Shown here: piece by piece, positions 1 through 5,998 of the stretch | Layout of the letters: each line of letters opens with the position of its first letter | Position numbering within the stretch: the first letter of the stretch is position 1 | DNA from: an uncultured Muribaculaceae bacterium | Lineage (GTDB): Bacteria > Bacteroidota > Bacteroidia > Bacteroidales > Muribaculaceae | Reading direction: 5' to 3' | Length of the DNA stretch: 7,779 nt | NCBI GenBank assembly: GCA_910579105.1 | Contig: CAJTRT010000077.1 | Span: forward strand, 1 to 7,779 | Notes under the pieces: model-generated | What the model was told of the DNA's origin: nothing | Database searches by the model: none | The model's input: only the letters and a program-made list of their open reading frames with translations | Position numbers and translations under genes: made by a program

Positions 1-52
1 GAGCGCGACACTGGCAGTGTCGAGGTGAGCGGTTCGAGTCCGCTGTACTCCA
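1..52 (+). tRNA. tRNA-Ala (anticodon GGC), 3' part only; 5' end lies outside the window
   Basis: The sequence begins inside the D-arm (GAGC at 1-4). The anticodon stem is CGACA (6-10) with TGTCG (18-22), enclosing the 7-nt loop CTGGCAG. With T33 in place, the anticodon is GGC (14-16), which reads Ala codon GCC. The T-arm is AGCGG (28-32), loop TTCGAGT (33-39), CCGCT (40-44). The 3' acceptor strand GTACTCC (45-51) is followed by discriminator A52. U at tRNA position 70 would allow the G3:U70 identity pair of tRNA-Ala, but position 3 is outside the window. The next bases are CAA, so CCA is not encoded, as is common in Bacteroidetes. Identity is assigned from the anticodon and acceptor strand only. 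Confidence 0.9.
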
Positions 53-57
53 CAAAA

Positions 58-100
58 CAGAAAAGTCCGCTGTGTCTATTAGACACAGCGGACTTTTCTG
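58..100. terminator. Bidirectional intrinsic terminator between tRNA-Ala and the minus-strand operon
   Basis: A perfect 20-bp inverted repeat (58-77 and 81-100) encloses the 3-nt loop ATT. Its core is GTCCGCTGTGTCT with AGACACAGCGGAC, and its base is AAAA/TTTT-rich. Read on the plus strand it follows the tRNA by 5 bp and ends in CTTTTCTG. Read on the minus strand the stem is followed directly by TTTT (57-54), giving the better uridine tail. It can therefore end both the tRNA transcript and the convergent six-gene minus-strand cluster. Termination is inferred from structure and position. Confidence 0.85.
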
Positions 101-156
101 TCACACGCGGATGGCCCGGTTTTCATGGCTGTCGAGGTATGTGAGGGTTGTGAATG

Positions 157-266
157 TGTAGGGATGCGATACATCGCGTCCGCACCCGGATGGGATTCAA
201 ATCGAATACCATTATCGGATGCGGACGCTTTATTTTTATGCGGACGCGATGTATCGCGTCCCTACA
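157..266. repeat. 110-bp inverted-repeat element with palindromic arms (MITE/REP-like)
   Basis: Arms of 28 nt at 157-184 and 239-266 are reverse complements with one mismatch (T165, where the other arm predicts C). Each arm also contains its own near-palindrome around GCGAT-(AC/GT)-ATCGC (163-180 and 243-260), so the element can fold either as one long stem or as two hairpins. The 54-bp spacer holds a further copy of ATGCGGACGC (219-228), directly repeated at 238-247 and present inverted in the left arm. It also holds an imperfect palindrome around 193-210 (GATTC ... GAATAC). No protein-coding frame here looks real. It lies between the operon's last stop codon and the terminator, so it would be transcribed as 3' UTR. 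I suspect a dispersed genomic repeat, but copy number cannot be seen from one window. The rest of 101-288 shows no other recognisable feature. Confidence 0.75.
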
Positions 267-288
267 TATGACGGTACATATGCCGGGT

Positions 289-2247
289 TCAGGGGAGGAG
301 GACTTTCGCGGTGGAGGAACCCTGGCGGCGGATGTAGATGCCGGCGGCGGGGGCGGCCACGCGGATACCCTGGAGGTTGTAGTATTCGGCGGGGATTGTG
401 GAGTCGGCCGGGGTGTCCGCGGCGACGTTCTCAATCCCGGCGAGGCCGGTGATAGAGCCGGAGCGCAGTATGACGGAGTTCTCGATCTCGCCGGTCTTTT
501 TGTTGACGAGGTACGCCACGAGGTTTATGCGGTTCACGTCGCTGACCGACTGCAACACCTTTACCTCGTGGTGGAAGGGGTATTCCTGCCCGGCGGTTAT
601 CGCGGCGGGGACGCTCTCCTTGATTCCGGCGTAGGTGTCGAGCTGGCGCGCCACGTCGTTGTAGACGAGCTGCACGGGCGACGGCTGGTCCTGCCATCCG
701 AGGTAGTCGCCATCTTGCCCGGCGTAGCCGTTCTGCTGCGCCAGGGGGCCGACGTTGTCCTCCGTCACGGCGAAGGAGAGGGCGAAGTTCTTGTCGCCGT
801 CGGTGTAGTCGAATGAGAAGGATGTCGCGGCGTCGATGCTGAGCATGCGGGTCGCGGGGTCGAAGGACGCTTCTGCCTTGACGCTGGCCAGGGCGGGGAG
901 GGTGCGGAGCTGGCTGAACATGGCGGCGAGGTTCTCGGGGATGGGGTACACGTCGTAGGCGCGGTTCATGACGGCGCTGGGAACGCCCGAGGCTTCGCCG
1001 TACTTCTTGTAGACGCTGTTGAAGGAGGGGGCTGTCAGGGGGTCGGAACCGGGGTAGTTGACGTGTACGGCCACGGGTATGAGGTCGCCGTCGGGGTAGT
1101 TGTCATGGACGTACTCCATGCCGGTGTAGCCCACGGGGCAGTAGGCGCAGGAGGTGCTTGTGAACTCTTCGACCACCACGTTGCGGTCGAAGCCCATTCC
1201 CGCGGGTATGACGGTTACGGGGAAGGTGGCGGCGTTGTCGGCCGATGTGTTCGGCTCGCCGTTGACCTCGGTGACCTTGACGCTGACCGCTCCCTCCTTG
1301 GCGGGGGTTGCGGCGGTGATGTCGGTCATACGGATCACGGCGCTCTTGTTGAAGCCCACGGCCTGCGGCATTGTCACGGTGCTGCTCTTGGCTTCGCCGC
1401 CGTTGACGCTGAACTCGACTTTGACGGAGTTAACGTCGTTCGACCCGTTGTTGTGGAACATGAAGTCGACCTCGAAGGGGGTGTCCTGGTAGGCTACGGG
1501 CTGCCCGTCGATGTCGGTTATGGCGACGCTGTTCTTGGGGAAGTTGGAGCCTTTGACGTATGCCCCGACGCACACGAAGCCGAACTGGGAGGTGATGTTG
1601 TCCCACGTCCAGGGGTTATTGGGGCTGGTGCGGATTCCCACCCAGCCGCCGTAGGTGTTGTCATGGGCGGTGTAGTCGACCACCACGGGGAGGTTGTTGG
1701 CGCTGTTGATGGTGTAGTACACCCCGACGTAGGTCTTCTTGCCTGTCTCGATGACATATGGCGTGTCGAGGGTGACGACTACTTCCGCGGCTGGGGCGGC
1801 TGGGCATGTCGTCTCCTGGGTGTAGACGGGATCGGCGGTCAGGTCGTTGGTCACGAACACAGTGGCGCGTTTTAGCTTGTTTTCCTGGGCGCCCTGTTCC
1901 AAGCCGGTGTAGAACACGATTTTTGTCAGCTCGTTGCCGTTCATCTCGTTGACGAAGGTTGGCTCGAGCTGCATGGCCATGCCGATTTGTATGCCCGGGG
2001 TCTGGCCTTGGTATCCGAACGCCTGGTAGGGGTCGCCCGCGAGGGTGTAGAGCACCTCTTCTTCTTCCGCACGGGACGCGGGGGCGTGGTGGCGTGGCGC
2101 GTTGCTGATGAACCGCGCGGGTATCTCCTCGGTGTTTATGCCGGGGTTGTTTGCCGGTGCGAGGCGCGTTCCCGGGTCTTTCAGTCCGAAGGCCGAGGCT
2201 GTGGCCAGGGTGGCGAGAGCCGCGGCGGCGAGTATGGCTTTCTTCAT
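289..2247 (-). CDS. Secreted Omp28-type thioredoxin-fold protein with CARDB/Ig-like domain and C-terminal sorting-like tail
   Basis: This 652-residue protein starts with a Sec signal peptide (about 1-20, MKKAILAAAALATLATASA). Residues about 62-232 form a beta-rich region of a type often found before Omp28 modules in Bacteroidales, with Cys148 and Cys226. Residues about 238-345 resemble a CARDB/Ig-like domain (TPFEVDFMFHNNGSN). Residues about 353-445 are thioredoxin-like: VVVEEFTSTSC leads into C367-A-Y-C370, and GVPS with Pro423 is the candidate cis-proline. A beta-rich segment (about 455-600) follows. The last 32 residues (EYYNLQGIRV ... GIYIRRQG) look like a type IX-style sorting tail, so surface exposure or release is likely. 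It is the last gene of the operon, 21 bp after its neighbour. It is much longer than the lipoprotein paralogue encoded at 2955-3749. The ATG is preceded by an A-rich leader with no Shine-Dalgarno site. Substrate and redox activity are unknown; structural binding or adhesion is an alternative. Confidence 0.85.
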   Translation of the reverse strand: MKKAILAAAALATLATASAFGLKDPGTRLAPANNPGINTEEIPARFISNAPRHHAPASRAEEEEVLYTLAGDPYQAFGYQGQTPGIQIGMAMQLEPTFVNEMNGNELTKIVFYTGLEQGAQENKLKRATVFVTNDLTADPVYTQETTCPAAPAAEVVVTLDTPYVIETGKKTYVGVYYTINSANNLPVVVDYTAHDNTYGGWVGIRTSPNNPWTWDNITSQFGFVCVGAYVKGSNFPKNSVAITDIDGQPVAYQDTPFEVDFMFHNNGSNDVNSVKVEFSVNGGEAKSSTVTMPQAVGFNKSAVIRMTDITAATPAKEGAVSVKVTEVNGEPNTSADNAATFPVTVIPAGMGFDRNVVVEEFTSTSCAYCPVGYTGMEYVHDNYPDGDLIPVAVHVNYPGSDPLTAPSFNSVYKKYGEASGVPSAVMNRAYDVYPIPENLAAMFSQLRTLPALASVKAEASFDPATRMLSIDAATSFSFDYTDGDKNFALSFAVTEDNVGPLAQQNGYAGQDGDYLGWQDQPSPVQLVYNDVARQLDTYAGIKESVPAAITAGQEYPFHHEVKVLQSVSDVNRINLVAYLVNKKTGEIENSVILRSGSITGLAGIENVAADTPADSTIPAEYYNLQGIRVAAPAAGIYIRRQGSSTAKVLLP

Positions 2248-2268
2248 TGTGTCTTGCTTGTGGTGAGG

Positions 2269-2949
2269 TTATTTTACGAGTATCTTAATCGAATGTCCGG
2301 CGAGGGTGGCGATGTAGAGGCCCGCGGGGAGGGGTACTGTGCCTGTGCCGGATACGGTGGCGGAGTACATCGGCGTGCCTCCGGGTGTGGTGACGGTGAG
2401 TTCCGCGTTCCCCTCGACAGAGTAGGCTATGGTGCCTTCCGCGGGGGTTATCGCGGTAGCGGGGGCGGGGAGGACGCTGAGCGACGCTCCCTTTCCGTTC
2501 ATTACGAGGATGAAGGAGGTCTTGCTCCCCGGCTCGGTGGTGTCCTCGGCCTCGAACAGGGTTGTCACGGTGGGGATCGCCTCTTCGGGGTCAAGCTCGC
2601 CGACGTATTCGAATTCGAGGGGGAGTTTCTGGCCTGTGGCGATCGTCACGTTGTCCTTTGTGACGCTCTCTCCTCCCTTGCAGCTGCCGCCGGCGCACAT
2701 GCGTATCGTCTGGCCGCTTTGGCAGGTGGCGGTGATTGTGATGTCGGAGGAGAAGATGTTGGTCGAGAGCGACAGCCCTGGATCCATTGTTACCTCTTTG
2801 TATGTTCCGAGGTCGTTGACTGTCATTTCGTCGAAGGCGACAGTGGTGCCGGGGGTGATTTTCTGGTTTCCGATCCAGAATGTCAGCTCCGTGGCGGCGG
2901 CTCCGGCGGAGCAGAGCGCCGCGAGCAGGATGGTGTAGAGTTTCTTCAT
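2269..2949 (-). CDS. Small secreted protein with three clustered cysteines and C-terminal sorting-like tail
   Basis: This 226-residue protein belongs to no family I can name. The chosen ATG at 2949 opens a clear signal peptide (MKKLYTILLAALCSAGAAA). The frame continues open upstream, but that part lies inside the preceding gene in another phase and reads as arginine- and proline-rich nonsense. The start is 5 bp after the stop of the Omp28-type lipoprotein gene, implying translational coupling. The mature protein is beta-rich (ELTFWIGNQKITPGTTVAFD). Cys76, Cys85 and Cys90 are clustered in CQSGQTIRMCAGGSC. The mid region LEFEYVGELDPEEA is acidic. The last ~60 residues end in PLPAGLYIATLAGHSIKILV, matching the pattern of C-terminal sorting or anchoring domains. 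With two thioredoxin-fold genes flanking it, it could be their substrate or structural partner; that is inference. Confidence 0.8.
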   Translation of the reverse strand: MKKLYTILLAALCSAGAAATELTFWIGNQKITPGTTVAFDEMTVNDLGTYKEVTMDPGLSLSTNIFSSDITITATCQSGQTIRMCAGGSCKGGESVTKDNVTIATGQKLPLEFEYVGELDPEEAIPTVTTLFEAEDTTEPGSKTSFILVMNGKGASLSVLPAPATAITPAEGTIAYSVEGNAELTVTTPGGTPMYSATVSGTGTVPLPAGLYIATLAGHSIKILVK

Positions 2950-2954
2950 ATGAT

Positions 2955-3749
2955 TCAGTTGTTCGGTTGGTTCGTTACGTTGGCGCGTGCCGCCTGCTCG
3001 ACCGCCCCTCCTTTTTTCAGGAAGGCAACGGCGGCGAGGTTGGCGGGAACCCATTTCTCTGTGGCGGTGTTCCTCAGGGGTATGGAGTAGCTGAGGCTCA
3101 GCGGCTCGCCGGGGGCGAGGGTGACGGCCTCGCCGTCGATTCCGTTGACGCAGGCGCGGAACACGTTGTCGTGGGTGTAGTTCTCGACGCGTCCGAGGTC
3201 TTTGTCCTCCTGCCGGGCGGTGATGCCGCTCTCGGTGATCCACACGACGAGGTTGCCGCTGAGCTCGGCGGTTGAGAGGAGCCCGCACTCGATTTCGACG
3301 GTCGCCCCGTCGGTCGCGGCCGCGAGGGAGATTGACAGCGGCGTCGGTTTCGACACGGCGTCGTAGACTGCCTTGGCCCACTGGTCGCTGTTGAGGGGGC
3401 CGCGGCCGTCGACAACGCCCATCGGGTATTCGTCTATGCCGTAGCGGTTGTTGTAGACGTTCCCCTCGGGCTGCATGAGGCCGGTGTACCTGGTGTTGGT
3501 AGCCGGTATGCCGAATTCGCCGGCGTGGATGCTGACGGCCGCGAGGTTTGCGCCGTACTGTTCCTGGAGCTTCTCGATTGCCCGGTGGGCGGCGGGGCAG
3601 TTCTGGCAGTTCTGTCCGGTGAAGTCTTCCAGGAGCACGACGCGCTCCACCTTCGCGGCGGGCACTTCGATGTAGCGCTCGCCTGGGGGTATGCCGTCGC
3701 ATGACGCTGCGAGGAGGGCTATGGCCGGAATGAGGTTGATTGGCTTCAT
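2955..3749 (-). CDS. Omp28-type lipoprotein with thioredoxin fold (CQNC)
   Basis: This 264-residue protein has a short signal sequence ending in a lipobox, LLAASC, with Cys17 as the likely acylated residue; membrane anchoring is therefore expected. VERVVLLEDFTGQNC leads into a thioredoxin-like site C48-Q-N-C51, followed by P-A-A-H and a helix. YPMGVVDGR with Pro109 is the candidate cis-proline segment. A beta-rich second half (about 130-255) follows, typical in layout and length of Omp28-related outer-membrane proteins of Bacteroidales. Known members include Porphyromonas gingivalis Omp28, whose exact function is not settled. The gene starts 16 bp after the barrel gene, with an A-rich leader (AACGAAATA) before ATG. 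Only weak acidity follows Cys17 (CDGIPPGE), so it is unclear whether the lipoprotein faces the periplasm or the surface. Confidence 0.88.
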   Translation of the reverse strand: MKPINLIPAIALLAASCDGIPPGERYIEVPAAKVERVVLLEDFTGQNCQNCPAAHRAIEKLQEQYGANLAAVSIHAGEFGIPATNTRYTGLMQPEGNVYNNRYGIDEYPMGVVDGRGPLNSDQWAKAVYDAVSKPTPLSISLAAATDGATVEIECGLLSTAELSGNLVVWITESGITARQEDKDLGRVENYTHDNVFRACVNGIDGEAVTLAPGEPLSLSYSIPLRNTATEKWVPANLAAVAFLKKGGAVEQAARANVTNQPNN

Positions 3750-3765
3750 TATTTCGTTGACCAGC

Positions 3766-5430
3766 TTAGAAGGTGTAGTTGTAGGCTATCTGGAAGCCGC
3801 GTGTCGGGGGGACGTAGCGGCACACGCCTCCGGCGCAGTTGAAGCCGGCGCGGGTGCGTCCGTAGCTCACGGCCAGGCGGTTTGCCTTGTAGTTTCCGGC
3901 GATGCCGAAGTTGTAGAAGTGTGTGCCCGCTCCACCGAGGTTCCACATGTCGGCGGCGGTGACCATCAGGTATGGCGCCACCGACAGCTCCAGGAGCCCG
4001 TAGGCCCAGTCGCGTCGGTCCTGGCAGGTTTGCAGGTACTGCAACTCGTTGCGCAGGGTGAAGCGGCGGGAAATCTTCCATTTGGTGTCGAGCACGAATA
4101 TGTTCGATTTGACCCGCCCCTCTCCCGGGTGTCCTTCGAGAAGCTTGTCGTAGAGCTGGTTCATGTACATGAACGTCTGGCTGACGGAGCGGCTCCATTT
4201 CTTCTCGACCTGGATGTTGAAGTCGTGGTAGTACTCCGGGCCCATCCCGAAGAAGTCGGTGCCCTGTCCGTCGGAACCTGCTGTGATTCCGTCGGTCGCT
4301 CCTCTGAGGCCGGTGGTCCGCAGCCCGCGGATATAGCTGAGGTTGAGCTTCACTTTCGTGCCGTGCGGGCCCCCCACGGGGGTGCCTCGGCGGAAATTAT
4401 AGGCGAACTGCCCCTGGAAGGCCCATTCGCCCGCCGCGGCCTGTGTCGCGTAGGGGTACATGGCGGCCAGGGCGTAGGTGTGGAGGTAGGTGAACACCGG
4501 CATGTTGTTGAGGAACGCCGAGCTGCCGCTCATGGAGCGCTGGCTGCGGAAGGCCATGTTCTCGCTCCGCTTGGCCTGCACCAGGGCGCTGAGGCCGCTC
4601 CGCGAGTATGAAGCCGTGAGCATGAGCGCCGTTCCGCGGCCGTAGGTGTAGCCGTTGTCGAACGACGGGTCCTGCCCTTTCCAGGCGAACTCCCCCGACA
4701 CTGTGTAGTTCCCTTTCTGGAACTCGGAGCGGATGTCGAAGGCGCTCACGTTCTCCGGGAGGTTCAGCCGCCAGTCGTGCCCGTCGACCATTATCTCCTG
4801 GTCTTTTTCGTGTTTGAGCACGTAAGAGAGGCCGAACGTCCAGCTTAGCTCGCGGCTCCGCAGCCCCTTGAAAATGTCCTGCAACACCAGTTCGGCATCG
4901 GCCCCGTAGACCTGCGAGGCGGTTTTCCAGTGCCAGTAGCGGCGCTGGAGGCCGCCGAGGGCGGTGAGCCTCACTCCCGGGATGGCGCTGATTTTCAGGC
5001 GGCCGCCGCGGATGGAGTTGTCGATTCCGAGCGAGCGCTCCTGGTAGGAGCGCAGGATGAATCCGGCTCCGAACTGCTCGTAGAAGTCGCCGGCAGTCAG
5101 CTCTAACCCCTTGTATCGCCCCTTGACGTAGATGTTGGGGACGCCCCATCCGGCGAAACCCTCCTCGTAGCCGGGGAGCGGCCATTTCATGAACTCCGCG
5201 CGGATTCCGGCATCGATGTGGCGGCTGATGAGGTTGAGGTCGGCGTAGGTGTTGAAAAGGATGTCGGAGTCGTACTTCCCGGTGCCGATCTCGTCGTCCT
5301 CTTTCGGGAAGAGCACGTCGGCCTGGACGCTTCCGTGGAAGGCGACGCCGTTATCGCCCCCTATGCCGAAAGCCAGGGCGGCGGGCGTCATGGATAGCGC
5401 CGCTACGAGTGTTGCCGCGGCGCGGGTCAT
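3766..5430 (-). CDS. DUF6029-type outer-membrane beta-barrel protein
   Basis: This 554-residue protein begins with a signal peptide (about 1-20, ending ALA) and continues as alternating amphipathic strands rich in Tyr, Trp and Phe to a C-terminal Phe (QIAYNYTF), the usual beta-signal for BAM-assembled barrels. The N-terminal block matches what I know of DUF6029 proteins: GSVQADVLFPKEDDEIGT at about 33-50, WGVPNIYVKG at 95-104, and GDFYEQFGAGFILRSYQERS at 114-133. So does the C-terminal block GRTRAGFNCAGGVCRYVPP at about 524-542. Cys532 and Cys537 form a CX4C pair that could be a disulfide; Cys469 is a third cysteine. The start overlaps the stop of the TlpA-like gene as ATGA. The family has no established function. 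Its place between thioredoxin-fold genes suggests that its cysteine pair depends on them, or that the barrel docks the lipoprotein. Confidence 0.88.
   Translation of the reverse strand: MTRAAATLVAALSMTPAALAFGIGGDNGVAFHGSVQADVLFPKEDDEIGTGKYDSDILFNTYADLNLISRHIDAGIRAEFMKWPLPGYEEGFAGWGVPNIYVKGRYKGLELTAGDFYEQFGAGFILRSYQERSLGIDNSIRGGRLKISAIPGVRLTALGGLQRRYWHWKTASQVYGADAELVLQDIFKGLRSRELSWTFGLSYVLKHEKDQEIMVDGHDWRLNLPENVSAFDIRSEFQKGNYTVSGEFAWKGQDPSFDNGYTYGRGTALMLTASYSRSGLSALVQAKRSENMAFRSQRSMSGSSAFLNNMPVFTYLHTYALAAMYPYATQAAAGEWAFQGQFAYNFRRGTPVGGPHGTKVKLNLSYIRGLRTTGLRGATDGITAGSDGQGTDFFGMGPEYYHDFNIQVEKKWSRSVSQTFMYMNQLYDKLLEGHPGEGRVKSNIFVLDTKWKISRRFTLRNELQYLQTCQDRRDWAYGLLELSVAPYLMVTAADMWNLGGAGTHFYNFGIAGNYKANRLAVSYGRTRAGFNCAGGVCRYVPPTRGFQIAYNYTF
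5427..5430 (-). promoter_or_regulatory. ATGA stop-start overlap (translational coupling)
   Basis: The TGA stop of the TlpA-like gene (5427-5429) and the ATG of the barrel gene (5428-5430) share a four-base ATGA. This arrangement typically lets a terminating ribosome restart on the next gene, tying barrel synthesis to that of the thioredoxin. Confidence 0.85.
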
Positions 5431-5918
5431 TTCGCCGGTTTGCTAAGTCCGCGTATGATGTCGATCAGCTCGGTCTCGGCCCCGTCGGTGTAGCCCGAAT
5501 GGTTGTGGACGATCTTCCCGTCGCCGTCGACCACCAGGACGTGGGGCACGGCCTGCAGCCCCATGGCGCGGAAGAAGTCGCTGTTGGGGTCGAGCAGCAG
5601 GTCGTATTCCCACCCCTCGGCGTCGGCCAGCGGCTTTACCTTGGAGGTGTTCTGCGCGTCGTCGATCGACACGAGGTAGAGTTTCATTCCGGTCTCGTCG
5701 CGCCAGTCGTCATATACTTCCGCGATGGCCTGGAGCTCGCGCAGGCAGGGCTTGCACCAGGTGGCGAAGAAGCTGATCACGAACGGTTTGCCGTCGTTGG
5801 AGAGCGTCGCCGTGTTCACAGGGCGCCCTTTCGCGTCCTTTATCGTCGTCTGTGGGAGCTGGGCAGAGGCCCCTATGGCGGCTATGCATATAAGGGCTGA
5901 TAGCAGTATGCGTTTCAT
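5427..5918 (-). CDS. TlpA-like periplasmic thiol-disulfide oxidoreductase
   Basis: This is a 163-residue exported thioredoxin-fold protein. The signal peptide MKRILLSALICIAAIGASAQ (1-20) decides the start at 5918; the frame is open further upstream but reads as low-complexity arginine-rich sequence there. The core is typical of TlpA/ResA proteins. KPFVISFFATWC leads into the catalytic C55-K-P-C58. Helix RELQAIAEVYDDW, strand LYLVSIDD, the insertion between them and the candidate cis-proline Pro125 in GLQAVPHVLVVDGDGKIV follow. The family usually reduces or isomerises disulfides in envelope proteins. The mature chain is short and has no extra N-terminal domain, so it is a minimal TlpA. No lipobox is seen, so it is probably soluble in the periplasm. 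It is coupled by ATGA to the barrel gene, pointing to the barrel or the downstream proteins as clients. Confidence 0.92.
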   Translation of the reverse strand: MKRILLSALICIAAIGASAQLPQTTIKDAKGRPVNTATLSNDGKPFVISFFATWCKPCLRELQAIAEVYDDWRDETGMKLYLVSIDDAQNTSKVKPLADAEGWEYDLLLDPNSDFFRAMGLQAVPHVLVVDGDGKIVHNHSGYTDGAETELIDIIRGLSKPAK

Positions 5919-5946
5919 TGTCAATCCGCTATGAATCCGCGGCATT

Positions 5947-5969
5947 GAGAGCGCCTGTCGGGCGCCCTC
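5947..5969 (-). promoter_or_regulatory. GC-rich hairpin in the 80-bp gap before the TlpA-like gene
   Basis: In the minus-strand transcript GAGGGCGCC, loop CGACA, GGCGCTCTC forms a 9-bp stem with one G-U pair, 28 bp before the TlpA-like ATG. No uridine run follows, so it is not a standard terminator. It could be an mRNA processing or stability element, or a weak attenuator separating the propeller gene from the rest. I see no clear Bacteroides-type promoter (TTTG / TAnnTTTG) in the 80-bp gap. Confidence 0.5.
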
Positions 5970-5998
5970 CATGCTGTGGATGGTTCGGGAATATGGTT

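Noticed and set aside
157..266. CRISPR array or riboswitch in the repeat region
   Set aside because: Only two inverted copies, not direct repeats with regular unique spacers; it lies downstream of the genes, so a 5' riboswitch does not fit.
263..282. Direct repeat TACATATG (263-270 and 275-282) as a target-site duplication
   Set aside because: Both copies lie on the same side of the inverted-repeat element rather than flanking it; probably chance in a short AT-rich patch.
1987..3090. Plus-strand open frame of 367 codons, and similar ones at 154-816, 1063-1875, 3691-4611 and 5918-6601
   Set aside because: They lie opposite well-supported minus-strand genes with signal peptides and recognisable motifs. 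Their translations are Gly/Val/Arg-rich with no domain, as expected from GC-rich antisense frames.
2950..3702. N-terminal extension of the small secreted protein to a 477-residue frame
   Set aside because: The added part is Arg/Pro-rich and overlaps the Omp28-type lipoprotein gene in another phase; the signal peptide begins at 2949.
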